A stretch of 64,000 nucleotides of DNA from an uncultured Clostridia bacterium (GCA_947625025.1 CANQMQ010000006.1:1-64000), one strand, 5' to 3'; counted from the first letter of the stretch, positions 7,861 through 16,533 are shown. Numbers and translations: made by a program. The notes: a model not told the origin generated them from the letters alone.

Positions 7861-8551
7861 GGACGACCTCGTAAACAGCAATTCCGAGTGCGACGGAAGC
7901 GTTGAGTGAATTTACCTTTCCGAACAGCGGAATGGAGAGCGTTTGATCGCATTTTTCACGGGTGAGGCGGTGGACGCCGCTATCTTCCCCGCCCACGACG
8001 AGGGCAACTTTCCCCTTGAGATCCGCATGATAGATACTCTCCCCGCCCGCTTCGAGTGCATACACCCAATAGCCGCGCTTCTTGAGTTCTTCGATCGCGA
8101 AGTTGATGGAGGGCACTTTTGCAACGGGAATGTGCTCCGCCGCCCCTGCCGAAATGCGCACGACGGCCTCCGTCACGCTGGCGCCCTTCGCCTTCGGGAT
8201 AATGACGCCGTCCGCCCCCGCGCACTCCGCGACCCGCAAAATGCTTCCGAGGTTGTGTACGTCCTCGATGCCGTCACAGAGGACGAGGAGGCTGCTTTCT
8301 CCCCCGTTCAGGGTGAAGAAATCGGCGTACTCGAAATCGGTGGTGAAGGCAATGACGCCCTGGTGGCGCTTCTCCGCGCTCTCCCTATCGAGCACCGCCC
8401 GATCCACGAACTGCACGCGGATATCCTTCTTTCTTGCCTCTGCGAAGATCTTCCCGAGGGTGCCCTGCGCGCCCTTCTCTATCAAGATCTTATCGACCGT
8501 TTTCTCCGTCTTTAACAGTTCCAAAACGGCGTTTCTGCCCTCTGTTTTCAA
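7832..8551 (-). CDS. rlmB: 23S rRNA (guanosine-2'-O-)-methyltransferase, TrmH/RlmB family
   Basis: 239 residues. The N-terminal substrate-binding domain starts with EGRNAVLELLK, followed by the SPOUT methyltransferase domain with the knot motifs DGIEDVHNLGSILRVAECAG, LVVGGEDSGVHRL and SIPLFGKVNSLNASVALG. It would methylate a 23S rRNA guanosine, the RlmB reaction. It overlaps mrnC by 4 bases (ATGA) at its start and sigH at its end, as expected for a tightly coupled operon. Confidence 0.95.
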   Translation of the reverse strand: MKTEGRNAVLELLKTEKTVDKILIEKGAQGTLGKIFAEARKKDIRVQFVDRAVLDRESAEKRHQGVIAFTTDFEYADFFTLNGGESSLLVLCDGIEDVHNLGSILRVAECAGADGVIIPKAKGASVTEAVVRISAGAAEHIPVAKVPSINFAIEELKKRGYWVYALEAGGESIYHADLKGKVALVVGGEDSGVHRLTREKCDQTLSIPLFGKVNSLNASVALGIAVYEVVRARISEENR

Positions 8552-8943
8552 TCGTTTCCTCCAAAGAAGAGCGCCTCGATGCGCTCAAACTGCCCCGTGA
8601 GGTAGAGATACCCCATCACCGCCTCAAAGCCCGTGGAGCGGACGTAATCCGCGACGCTCGCGTTCTTGCTCTTTGTGGGCTTCTTCGCATTCCTGCCGCG
8701 GCGGAAGATCTCGGCCTCCTCCCCGGTGAGGAGGGGAAGGAGCGCTTCGAGCCGCCCGCTCTGGCCGTGTGCGGAGACTTCGAGGGAGGCGAGGCGGTTG
8801 AGTTCCCCCGTCTTACAGGCGGAGGAGAGCGCAAGGCGGCGGCGGACGAAGAGGGTGTACGCCGCATCCCCCACAAAGGCGAGCACGACGGGGTTCATTT
8901 GTTTGACCCGTTCGGCATCGACGGGTGCGAAAAGCTTATTCAT
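8548..8943 (-). CDS. mrnC: Mini-ribonuclease 3
   Basis: 131 residues: an RNase III catalytic domain without the dsRNA-binding domain. It matures 23S rRNA in Bacillus. The active-site FVGDAAY motif holds the key Asp, and FEAVMGYLYL holds the second acidic residue; RRGRNAK is the conserved basic loop. In Bacillus the residue after the GDAxx motif is Glu, here it is Thr (GDAAYT), which may be a tolerated change. It is the first gene of the block; its start lies 8 bases from a -10 box. Confidence 0.9.
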   Translation of the reverse strand: MNKLFAPVDAERVKQMNPVVLAFVGDAAYTLFVRRRLALSSACKTGELNRLASLEVSAHGQSGRLEALLPLLTGEEAEIFRRGRNAKKPTKSKNASVADYVRSTGFEAVMGYLYLTGQFERIEALFFGGND

Positions 8944-8951
8944 CTTCCCTT

Positions 8952-8980
8952 ATTATAGCAGACTGCGGAAAAATTTGCAA
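8952..8980 (-). promoter_or_regulatory. Promoter of the mrnC-rlmB-sigH block
   Basis: On the minus strand TTGCAA (8975-8980), a 17-base spacer and a perfect TATAAT (8952-8957). The start would be near 8945, only about two bases before the mrnC ATG at 8943, so the mRNA may be leaderless or nearly so. Confidence 0.75.
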
Positions 8981-9090
8981 GCGCGTAGCGGGGGTACGCA
9001 GAAAATCCCCCAAAAGAAGTGCGCGAAAAATTATAAATTTCCGTGCACACTTCACAATTTTTTTACTTTTTCGTTACCCCCTCAATTTAG

Positions 9091-9118
9091 TTGCCTTTCC
9101 CGTAAAAAAGAATATAAT
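9091..9118 (+). promoter_or_regulatory. Promoter of the antiporter gene
   Basis: TTGCCT (9091-9096), a 16-base spacer and TATAAT (9113-9118). Predicted start is near 9125, giving a leader of about 23 bases before the ATG at 9148. Confidence 0.7.
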
Positions 9119-9147
9119 AGGGAAGAACAAATTGAGAAGATACGATT

Positions 9148-10398
9148 ATGGACCCCTTTGAACTGCTCCTTCCGCTCGCGCTCATCCTCCTGCTTTCCAA
9201 ACTCATGGGGCTGGGCGCACACAAATGCGGCATGCCCGCCGTCATCGGCATGCTGCTCGCGGGTATCCTCATCGGATGCCTGCGCTATATCCCGTGGCAA
9301 CCCCTTCAGACCGCCTTCTTCGGGGAGGATACCAAATTCGTCATAGACGTATTCTCCAAGATCGGCGTCGTGCTCATCATGTTCTCGGCGGGGCTCGGCA
9401 CGGACCTCAAAAAACTCAAATCGACGGGCATTGCCTCCGTTGTCATTACGACGCTCGGCGTCGTGGTACCGATGGGCCTCGGGACGCTCGCCGCCTACCT
9501 CTTCTTCCCCGCGGCAAGCCTCCTCTCCCACTTCTTCTACGGGGCCATCCTTACGGCGACCTCCGTTTCGGTTACCGTAGCCGTCTTAAAGGAGCTCGGG
9601 AAGCTCGATTCCAAAGTGGGGACCTCCATCGTCGCCGCCGCCGTCATAGACGACGTGCTCGGCATCGTCATTCTCTCCGTGCTCACGGGCTTTTCGGCGG
9701 GCGGGGAAGATGCGGGTTGGGATTGGTTCAACCCCAACGCCGCCCTCGTCACCATCAAGATCGTCGTCTTTTTCGTGGCCGCCATCGCACTCGGGGTGGG
9801 GCTCCGCAAGCTCTTCGATCTGATGGAGCGGCATGCCCCGCACAACCGCCGCGTGCCCATCATCTCGCTTGCGGCCTGCTTCCTCTACGCCTATGCCGCC
9901 GAAAAGTTCTTCGGGGTCGCCGATATTACGGGGGCGTACATCGCGGGCATTCTGCTCGGGGGCACCCTCTCCGAGACCCCCTACGTCGAATCCAAAGTGG
10001 ATACGATGGGCTACCTCTTCTTCTCCCCCATCTTCTTCGCCTCCATCGGCATGGATCTCTCCTTTGAGGGCATCTCCCTCTCTTTCCTCGCCTTCGGGTT
10101 CGTCTACGTGCTCATGGCGCTTCTCGGGAAGTTCATCGGGTGCGGTGCGGGCGCAAAGCTCTGCAAGTTCTCGTGGGGAGACAGCGTGCGCGTCGGCCTC
10201 GGCATGATGGTGCGCGCAGAAGTCGTGCTCATCTGCACGGAGAAGGGGGTCTCGGCGGGGCTCGTCGATGCCGCCATCTATCCCTTCGTGTTCCTTATTA
10301 TCCTGATCTCTTCCGTACTCACCCCCATTCTGATGAAGGCGACGTATCGGCATGAGGCAAAGCTGCTCGAAAAGGGCGAAACACAACTTCAAAAGTGA
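9148..10398 (+). CDS. CPA2-family cation:proton antiporter
   Basis: 416 residues with about 12-13 membrane segments. Family marks are GMPAVIGMLLAGILIG near the N-terminus, TATSVSVTVAVLKELGKL followed by AAAVIDDVLGIVILS (paired acidic residues of the transport site), and SPIFFASIGMDLSF near the end. It lacks a cytosolic TrkA-N/C domain, so it resembles the NapA/MagA/GerN type more than full KefB/KefC. It would exchange Na+ or K+ for protons. The next gene starts 6 bases later, so the two probably form an operon. Confidence 0.85.
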   Translation: MDPFELLLPLALILLLSKLMGLGAHKCGMPAVIGMLLAGILIGCLRYIPWQPLQTAFFGEDTKFVIDVFSKIGVVLIMFSAGLGTDLKKLKSTGIASVVITTLGVVVPMGLGTLAAYLFFPAASLLSHFFYGAILTATSVSVTVAVLKELGKLDSKVGTSIVAAAVIDDVLGIVILSVLTGFSAGGEDAGWDWFNPNAALVTIKIVVFFVAAIALGVGLRKLFDLMERHAPHNRRVPIISLAACFLYAYAAEKFFGVADITGAYIAGILLGGTLSETPYVESKVDTMGYLFFSPIFFASIGMDLSFEGISLSFLAFGFVYVLMALLGKFIGCGAGAKLCKFSWGDSVRVGLGMMVRAEVVLICTEKGVSAGLVDAAIYPFVFLIILISSVLTPILMKATYRHEAKLLEKGETQLQK

Positions 10399-10404
10399 GG
10401 AAAA

Positions 10405-11382
10405 ATGATGAAATACAGAACTCTCGGAAACCACGGTTTGAAACTCTCCGAAGTGGCGCTCGGCAGTTGGGTCACCAACCTCGCGGGTGCGGAAGCGGAG
10501 CAGGTCGCCCTCGATACCGTCCGTGCGGCATTCGATGCGGGCGTCAACTTCTTCGACTGCGCGGATGCCTACTCGGGCGGGGCCGCGGAGCGCTTCTTGG
10601 GGCGGGCCCTCAAGGAGCATGCGCGGAGTGAGTACGTCGTCTCCTCCAAGGTATTCTTCCCGATGGGCAGAGGGGCCAATGAGTGGGGGCTCTCCCGTAA
10701 ACATATCGTAGAACAGCTCGAAAAGTCCCTCCAAAACTTGGGGCTTGACTACATCGACCTCTACTTCTGCCACCGCTTCGACCCCACCACCCCCATCGAG
10801 GAGACCCTCGAGGTGCTCTCCGATATGGTAAAGGCGGGCAAAATTCTCTATTACGGCGTCTCGGAGTGGTCTCCCGTACAGCTCACCGAGGCCATCCACC
10901 TCGCAAAGGAGAATAATTTACGGGGGCCTGCCGTCGTCCAACCCCAATACAACATGGCGGACCGCTACATCGAGGATGAAATTCTCGGCATTTGTGAGAA
11001 GTACGGGCTCGGCGTAACCCCCTTCTCCCCCCTCGCACAGGGGCTGCTCACGGGCAAATACCGCAAGGGGCAGCCTCTCCCCGCGGGCTCCCGTGCCACA
11101 TGGCAGGCGGATAAACAGATCAACAACCTGCTCACCGAGGAAAACCTCGAGAAAGTTGAGGCCCTTCTGAAGGTTGCGGAAGAGGTGGGCGTACCCCTCT
11201 CCGTGCTCGCCCTTGCATGGATCTTGCGGCAGAAGCAGGTGACTTCGGTAATTACGGGGGCGAGCAAGCAATCGCAGCTCCTCTCCAATGTGGCGGCAAG
11301 CGGCCTTACTTTGACGGACGACGTGCTCCGCGAAATCGACAAAATTTTGGATTACCACCCCTTCGTGCGTCGGGTGGGCTGA
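10405..11382 (+). CDS. Aldo/keto reductase
   Basis: 325 residues, a TIM-barrel NADPH-dependent oxidoreductase of the Kv-beta/YghZ-like group. The catalytic tetrad is visible as Asp and Tyr in DCADAYSGG, Lys in VVSSKVFFPMG and His in LYFCHRFD. The C-terminal cofactor region includes VITGASKQSQLLSNV. The substrate cannot be told from the sequence. Two in-frame ATGs lie side by side at 10405 and 10408; GAGG ends at 10400, so the second has the better spacing. It shares a transcript with the antiporter and ends at a strong terminator. Confidence 0.9.
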   Translation: MMKYRTLGNHGLKLSEVALGSWVTNLAGAEAEQVALDTVRAAFDAGVNFFDCADAYSGGAAERFLGRALKEHARSEYVVSSKVFFPMGRGANEWGLSRKHIVEQLEKSLQNLGLDYIDLYFCHRFDPTTPIEETLEVLSDMVKAGKILYYGVSEWSPVQLTEAIHLAKENNLRGPAVVQPQYNMADRYIEDEILGICEKYGLGVTPFSPLAQGLLTGKYRKGQPLPAGSRATWQADKQINNLLTEENLEKVEALLKVAEEVGVPLSVLALAWILRQKQVTSVITGASKQSQLLSNVAASGLTLTDDVLREIDKILDYHPFVRRVG

Positions 11383-11399
11383 GTTTATAAAAATACTGC

Positions 11400-11440
11400 G
11401 CCCGCCCCGCGGCAAATTGCCGCGGGGCGGGCTTCTTCTT
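11400..11440. terminator. Strong terminator between the reductase and glmS
   Basis: A 14-bp GC-rich perfect inverted repeat (11400-11432) around AAATT, followed on the plus strand by TTCTTCTT and on the minus strand by a weaker T-rich stretch (GTATTTTTAT). It separates the converging aldo/keto reductase and glmS genes and could serve both. Confidence 0.85.
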
Positions 11441-11478
11441 ACTGAGCTTCTTTTCGAAAGCTTCCGTGATAGGGCGGG

Positions 11479-13251
11479 CTATTCCACCGTGACCGCCTTG
11501 GCGAGGTTGCGCGGCTTATCGGGGTCGTTGCCGCGGGCGACGGAGACGTAGTACGCGAGCGCTTGCAGGGGAATGACGGAGAGTGCGGGCGAGAAGAGGT
11601 GCTCGGTTTCGGGGATGAGGATGGAGGCGAATACCTCCTTCTCCCGCGTCAGGGCGGGAATGCAAGTGATGAGAAATACCTTTGCCCCGCGCGAGGCAAC
11701 TTCGTGCACGGCGTTCATCGTTTTGGAGGCGAGGGCGGGGTCGGTCGCGATGGCGACGACGGGTGTCCCCTCCTCGATGAGGGCGAGGGTGCCGTGCTTG
11801 AGTTCGCCCGCCTCGTACCCCTCCCCGGGAAGGTAGGAAATTTCCTTGAGCTTGAGGCTACCCTCCCGTGCCGTCACATAGTCCGCGCCCCGTCCGATGA
11901 AGAAGGCCGCCTTCGCCGCGAGGAAGTGCGCCGTCCACCCCGCAACCCGCTCGCTCTCCGAAAGGGTGAGCCGCGCAAGGCGGGGCAGTTCATCGAGGGA
12001 AGCGGGGTTACATCCCCTGCCCTTGCAACCCGCGAGCAGGGTGCAGAGATCGTAGAGGGCGACGAGCTGAGCGTTGAAGCTCTTGGTGGCGGCAACGGCA
12101 ACCTCCATGCCCGCACGGGTGGTGAGTACGAAATCGGCGAGGCGGGTGAGCGAGGAGTAGCCCACGTTGGTGAGGGCAACGAGCGTTGCTCCGCGCTCTT
12201 TCGCAAGCGCCGCGGCGGCGAGGGTATCCGCCGTCTCCCCGCTCTGGGAGATCGCGATGCACACGGTGCCCTTGGGTACGATGGGGTCCATATAGCGATA
12301 CTCGCTTGCAACATACACTTCCGCTTTGACGCGGGCGAGGGCCTCAACCGCCCATTTTGCCGCAAGTCCGCTGTGATACGCCGTGCCGCAGGCCACAATT
12401 TGAAGGCACTCTGCGTGACATAGTACTTCGCAAAGCCTCGAAAAATGCCGAATATCCTGCGGTTTCAGCCTCGAATGCTCGATTGCAAGCGGGATCTCTT
12501 CCATCTCCTTCTTCATGAAGTGGGCGTAGCCGCCCCGATCGGAGAGGTCGGTATCGTACACAAATTCGATGGGTTCCTTCTCGATTTGTGCCCCGTCCGC
12601 GCCGTAGATCGTGTGCCCCTCTTCGGTAAGGAGGGCGAATTCTCCATCCGCGAGGGCGTAGAGCTCCATGCCCTCCTCGGCGATGGCGGAGGCGTCGCTC
12701 GAGGCGTATCCCCCCTCCTTTCCGTTCCTCAAGAGCAGGGGCGAGAATCTCCTTGCAAGGGCGATCTTACCCTCCTCCTCAGTGCAGAGGACCGCAAGGG
12801 CGTAGGAGCCCACGCACTGTGCCGTTGCCCTCTGCAGGGCTTCGATGAGGTTGCCATTGTAATAGAATTCGAGCAGGTGCGCTATGACTTCGCTATCCGT
12901 CTCCGAGCTGAACTTCTCCCCCCGCTCCTCGCACTGCATGCGGAGCTCTTTTGCGTTCTCGATGATGCCGTTGTGGACGATGGTAAATTTGCCATACGAA
13001 TGCGGGTGGGCGTTGTGCTCGGTGGGTGCGCCGTGCGTTGCCCATCGGGTGTGCCCGATGCCGCAGTTGCCCTCTAAGGCGGCTCCTTCCAACTTGGCCA
13101 CCCGCCCTACGCGCTTATGGGTGGTTACAATTCCCCCGTTGAGGACGGCGATGCCCGCAGAATCGTAGCCGCGGTATTCGAGCTTTTTGAGACCCTCGAT
13201 GAGTACGGGTGCGGCGGGCCTTCTGCCCACGAACCCCACGATGCCGCACAT
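11479..13251 (-). CDS. glmS: Glutamine--fructose-6-phosphate aminotransferase (isomerizing)
   Basis: 590 residues. The N-terminal Ntn glutaminase begins MCGIVGFVG with Cys2 as the nucleophile, followed by KLEYRGYDSAGIAVL. Two SIS domains follow (CGTAYHSGLAAKW and ISQSGETADTLAA mark the first; the second holds FIGRGADYVTAREGSLKLKE), and the end AKAVTVE is the family C-terminus. It makes glucosamine 6-phosphate for peptidoglycan. Its ATG overlaps the TGA of glmM by one base, so there is no room for a glmS ribozyme in front of it; control must act at glmM. Confidence 0.97.
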   Translation of the reverse strand: MCGIVGFVGRRPAAPVLIEGLKKLEYRGYDSAGIAVLNGGIVTTHKRVGRVAKLEGAALEGNCGIGHTRWATHGAPTEHNAHPHSYGKFTIVHNGIIENAKELRMQCEERGEKFSSETDSEVIAHLLEFYYNGNLIEALQRATAQCVGSYALAVLCTEEEGKIALARRFSPLLLRNGKEGGYASSDASAIAEEGMELYALADGEFALLTEEGHTIYGADGAQIEKEPIEFVYDTDLSDRGGYAHFMKKEMEEIPLAIEHSRLKPQDIRHFSRLCEVLCHAECLQIVACGTAYHSGLAAKWAVEALARVKAEVYVASEYRYMDPIVPKGTVCIAISQSGETADTLAAAALAKERGATLVALTNVGYSSLTRLADFVLTTRAGMEVAVAATKSFNAQLVALYDLCTLLAGCKGRGCNPASLDELPRLARLTLSESERVAGWTAHFLAAKAAFFIGRGADYVTAREGSLKLKEISYLPGEGYEAGELKHGTLALIEEGTPVVAIATDPALASKTMNAVHEVASRGAKVFLITCIPALTREKEVFASILIPETEHLFSPALSVIPLQALAYYVSVARGNDPDKPRNLAKAVTVE

Positions 13252-14588
13252 CAGAGCGCCTCCCCGCTCGCGCGGAGCGCCCCTTCCACGAGGTCGCAGG
13301 CCTCCCTGCAGAGGGCGGCATCCTCCCCCTCCGTAAGGATCCTTATGACGGGCTCCGTCCCCGAAAGCCGCAGCACGACCCGCCCTCCCGTCAGCATCTC
13401 GGCCCTATGCTTTGCCTCCTGCACCCGCGCATCGGAGAGCGCCGCCGCCCGTTCCCGAAGCCGAATTGCCCTTGTCACCTGCGGGAGCGGGGCGTACCCC
13501 TCTGCAAGCAATGAGAGCGGACACTTGTGCTCGAGGGCGGTCTCGAGCAGTTTGAGGGCGGTTACGATGCCGTCTCCCGTCGTGGCATACTTCCGAAAAA
13601 TCACGTGCCCCGAATTCTCTCCACCGAGAAGGTAGCCCCTCTTGAGGAGCTCTTCGTACACAAACCGATCCCCCACCTCGGTGCGGCACACCGCAATGCC
13701 CTCACCGGCAAGGCTCTTTTCGAGCCCCGCGTTGCTCATCTCGGTAGCGACGATGCCCCCGCCGTCAAGCTCCCCTCTCGCCTTCAGGCTCCTTGCGAGG
13801 ATGTAGAGCTCGGCATCGCCATCCAAAATTCTTCCCCGCTCATCCACGGCGATACAGCGGTCCGCATCCCCATCGAAGGCAAAGCCCGCATCGAGCGCCT
13901 GTTCGGTTACGAGGGCGGCGAGCGCTTCGGGATGGGTGGAACCGCAGGCACGGTTGATGTTGACCCCGTCCGGGGTGACGCCGATGGCGTACGTCTGCGC
14001 TCCCAAAGCATCGAACACCGCCTTTGCGAGCATGAAGGCGCTCCCGTTGGCGCAATCCAAACCTACCCGCACGCCGCGGAAGGAGACGCGGGGCAGGGAG
14101 AGAAGGTAGGCGAGGTAGCGGTTGCGCCCCGAGACGTAATCCACCGTGCGCCCCACATCCTCCCCCGTTGCAAGGGGGAGGGTACCCCCGTCCACAAAGG
14201 CCTCGATGAGGGTTTCGAGGGAATCCTCCGTCTTTTCCCCGTGGCTGTTGAAGAGCTTGATGCCGTTGTCCGCATACGGGTTATGGCTTGCGGAGATCAT
14301 CACGCCGCAGTCAAAATGTTCGGTGCGGGTGAGGTAGGCGACGGAGGGCGTCGTCGTCACATGGAGCAGGTATACGTCTGCCCCCGAGGCCGTGGCCCCC
14401 GCCGCAAGCGAATACTCCAAGGTGTAAGAGGAGCGGCGGGTATCCTTGCCTACTAAGATTCGCGCCCGTTCCCGATTGCCCTTCGTAAAATACCGCCCCA
14501 AAAACCGCCCTACGCGGAAGGCGTGGATGGCGGTGAGCGTCTCATTGGCCCGCCCGCGGAAGCCGTCTGTGCCGAAATATTTCCCCAT
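13251..14588 (-). CDS. glmM: Phosphoglucosamine mutase
   Basis: 445 residues. Marks are the N-terminal GKYFGTDGFRGRAN, the phosphoserine loop MISASHNPYADNGIK, the metal loop DGDADRC and the substrate loop GGENSGHVIF near residue 325. It converts glucosamine 6-phosphate to glucosamine 1-phosphate for UDP-GlcNAc. The SD GGGAGG precedes ATG and its first bases are part of an 11-bp hairpin stem (14597-14640). glmS follows with a one-base overlap. Confidence 0.97.
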   Translation of the reverse strand: MGKYFGTDGFRGRANETLTAIHAFRVGRFLGRYFTKGNRERARILVGKDTRRSSYTLEYSLAAGATASGADVYLLHVTTTPSVAYLTRTEHFDCGVMISASHNPYADNGIKLFNSHGEKTEDSLETLIEAFVDGGTLPLATGEDVGRTVDYVSGRNRYLAYLLSLPRVSFRGVRVGLDCANGSAFMLAKAVFDALGAQTYAIGVTPDGVNINRACGSTHPEALAALVTEQALDAGFAFDGDADRCIAVDERGRILDGDAELYILARSLKARGELDGGGIVATEMSNAGLEKSLAGEGIAVCRTEVGDRFVYEELLKRGYLLGGENSGHVIFRKYATTGDGIVTALKLLETALEHKCPLSLLAEGYAPLPQVTRAIRLRERAAALSDARVQEAKHRAEMLTGGRVVLRLSGTEPVIRILTEGEDAALCREACDLVEGALRASGEAL

Positions 14589-14596
14589 GCTTTCCT

Positions 14597-14640
14597 CCCA
14601 AACTTGCTACTCGCATGGTATGCGCCGCCGCAAATTTGGG
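14597..14640 (-). promoter_or_regulatory. Structured leader hairpin in front of glmM
   Basis: On the minus strand an 11-bp outer stem (one G-U) pairs 14630-14640 with 14597-14607, and inside it a second 5-bp stem CGCAT/ATGCG (14612-14624) closes a three-base loop. The last G's of the outer stem belong to the SD of glmM, so folding would partly hide the ribosome site. It directly follows a terminator-like hairpin at 14643-14670. Confidence 0.6.
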
Positions 14641-14642
14641 TG

Positions 14643-14670
14643 AAAAAAGGCCCTCCCGAATGGGAAGGCC
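14643..14670 (-). terminator. Terminator (or attenuator) upstream of glmM
   Basis: On the minus strand a 9-bp stem GGCCTTCCC/GGGAGGGCC (one G-U) with loop ATTC is followed by six Ts. It is oriented toward glmM. It could end the glpK transcript about 400 bases downstream of that gene or act as an attenuator in the glmM leader. No convincing promoter is seen between it and glmM. Confidence 0.7.
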
Positions 14671-14678
14671 AATATGAG

Positions 14679-14858
14679 GTGTCATGTCGAGCGCCGCTTC
14701 TGATTCTGCAACCACTGCGGCGATACGAGCCCGTAGGGCGAAGTAGCGAAGTCGAGACATCTCGGGCTTCTAAATGTGTCATGTTGTTCGCCGCTCTCGA
14801 CTCTGCAACCACTGCGGCGATACGAGCCCGTAGGGCGAAGTAGCGTAGTCGAAACATC
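14679..14858. repeat. Two tandem intergenic repeat units
   Basis: Two units starting GTGTCATG at 14679 and 14776 (97-base period) share the stretch CTGCAACCACTGCGGCGATACGAGCCCGTAGGGCGAAGTAGCG almost exactly. Each ends in a (A)GTCGAGACATC-like tail. They do not code for a protein. They look like dispersed intergenic repeats of the kind common in Clostridia genomes. Confidence 0.8.
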
Positions 14859-14879
14859 ACCGCATTCTAATATTGTGAT

Positions 14880-15060
14880 ACTTCAACTCCGCTTCGCTCC
14901 GTTCAGTATGACGTAATCGGAAACCCCCTTCTCCTCCGCTCCTTCGGAGCTTCGGGATGAGGGTAGGAGGCGGAGCGTCGAAATGAGGGAAGAAGTATGA
15001 CAGATTATAGCCGAGATTTCTCGACTCCGCTTCGCTCCGCTCGAAATGACAACACTGTCA
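14880..15060. repeat. Cluster of GC-rich intergenic repeat units
   Basis: Units built on ACTCCGCTTCGCTCCG occur at 14886-14901 and 15024-15039, and a related inverted segment with CTCCGCTCCTTCGGAGC at 14934-14950. Each is followed by a (G)AAATGAC- or AGTATGAC-like end. Together with the tandem repeat at 14679 they fill the whole 484-base gap between glmM and glpK. No gene is seen in the gap. Confidence 0.65.
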
Positions 15061-15072
15061 CCCATGCGGGAT

Positions 15073-16524
15073 CTACTTCAAGAGGGTGCGGCGGACGGCG
15101 TCGCGATAGGAGGCGTAGAGGCCATCGAAGTAGGGGCGGTTAAGAGAGGGCGTAAACAGGCGTTCTGTGGCGCGTTCTCCGCTGACGGAGATCCCCAAGG
15201 ACTGCGCCGCAAGGGTCGCGGCGCCAAGGGCGGTGCTTTCGAGCTCGACGGGCCGATCGACGGGGATCCCGAGGACGTCCGCCTGAAACTGCATCAAAAA
15301 GTTGTTGGCAGAGGCGCCCCCGTCCACCCGCACTGCCACGAGGGGAAGTTTGCTATCCCGCGTCATGCAATCCGCGAGGTCGCGGGCGCCGTACGCAATG
15401 CTCTCGAGGACGGCACGGACGATGTGCTCCTTACGGGTGCCGCGGGTAATGCCCGCGATGAGGCCTCGGGCATCCGAATCCCAATAGGGTGCGCCCAGCC
15501 CCGTGAAGGCGGGTACGAAGTACACGCCGCCCGTATCCTCCACCTGCATCGCAAGCCGTTCACTCTCGGAGGCCGTCTCGATGAGGCCCATCTCATCGCG
15601 GAGCCACTGTACGCCGCTCCCCGCATGGAACATGCTCCCTTCGAGGGCGTAGGCGGGCGACCCATCCCGCCCTACGGCAACCGTAGTAAGTAGCCCGTGG
15701 GCGGAAAAGACGGGCGTCTTTCCCGTTGCAAACAGCATGAACAGCCCCGTGCCGTATGTAATTTTCCCCTCTCCCGCCTCACAGCAGGATTGCCCGAAGA
15801 GGGCGGATTGCTGATCCCCCACCGTGCCCGTGATCGGGAAGCGGCCGCGGAATACGGTAGCCTCCCCCATCTTGGCATTGGAGGGGCGGGGCTCAGCCAA
15901 GATTTCACGGGGAATTTGGAAGTAGGCGAGGAGCTCCTCATCCCAATCGAGGATGAAGAGGTTGAAGAGCATGGTGCGGGAGGCGTTGGTGTAATCGGTG
16001 ACGAAGGACTTCCCCTCGGTGAGCTTCCAAATGAGAAAGGTATCCACCGTCCCCACCCGAAGGGCCCCCTCTTTCATGAGCCGCCCCGCCTCGGGGACGT
16101 TTTCGAGGATCCACTTTATCTTGCTTGCAGAGAAGTAAGCATCGGGAAGAAGCCCCGTCTTTTGCTTGATGAGTTTGGCATCTTCCTTTGGAATGGAGGC
16201 ACAGTATGCGCTCGTCCTGCGGCACTGCCACACGATGGTGGGGCATATGGGTTCGCCCGTCTTGGCGTTCCATGCGACCACGGTCTCCCGCTGATTGGTG
16301 ATACCCATGCCTGCAACCGACCCTCCCGCAACGCGGAGACAATCGGAGACGACGTAAGCCGCCTTATACCAAATTTCATCGGCATCCTGCTCTACCCAAC
16401 CGGGGTGGGGATACTTGTTCTCCACCTCCTGCTGGGCACGGTGGACAAAGCGGCCGCGCTCCGTATCGTAGAGGAAGGCGCGCACGCTCGTAGTTCCCGA
16501 ATCAAGTGCAATGATATAGCTCAT
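15073..16524 (-). CDS. glpK: Glycerol kinase
   Basis: 483 residues, FGGY kinase family. The first phosphate-binding loop is ALDSGTTSVRAFLYD (usually DQGTTS); the glycerol-binding NQRETVVAWN, YTNASRTMLFN and the C-terminal FGGY signature region (VRVDGGASANNFLMQFQADVLG) are all present. It phosphorylates glycerol to glycerol 3-phosphate. The SD is GAGGT before the ATG. It sits only 9 bases after the DUF2207 gene and is probably co-transcribed with lemA and that gene; no glpF or glpD is nearby. Confidence 0.96.
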   Translation of the reverse strand: MSYIIALDSGTTSVRAFLYDTERGRFVHRAQQEVENKYPHPGWVEQDADEIWYKAAYVVSDCLRVAGGSVAGMGITNQRETVVAWNAKTGEPICPTIVWQCRRTSAYCASIPKEDAKLIKQKTGLLPDAYFSASKIKWILENVPEAGRLMKEGALRVGTVDTFLIWKLTEGKSFVTDYTNASRTMLFNLFILDWDEELLAYFQIPREILAEPRPSNAKMGEATVFRGRFPITGTVGDQQSALFGQSCCEAGEGKITYGTGLFMLFATGKTPVFSAHGLLTTVAVGRDGSPAYALEGSMFHAGSGVQWLRDEMGLIETASESERLAMQVEDTGGVYFVPAFTGLGAPYWDSDARGLIAGITRGTRKEHIVRAVLESIAYGARDLADCMTRDSKLPLVAVRVDGGASANNFLMQFQADVLGIPVDRPVELESTALGAATLAAQSLGISVSGERATERLFTPSLNRPYFDGLYASYRDAVRRTLLK

Positions 16525-16533
16525 CGTAGTACC

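Noticed and set aside
11563-12423. Long open frames opposite glmS and other high-GC genes
   Set aside because: They are antisense shadows: rich in Arg, Gly, Glu and His, without an SD, while the opposite strand holds a clear enzyme.
13240-13260. A glmS ribozyme before glmS
   Set aside because: glmM and glmS overlap by one base, leaving no space for it.
14679-15060. A CRISPR array
   Set aside because: There are only two long units of a 97-base period, with no 25-40-base repeats of constant spacing and no cas genes.
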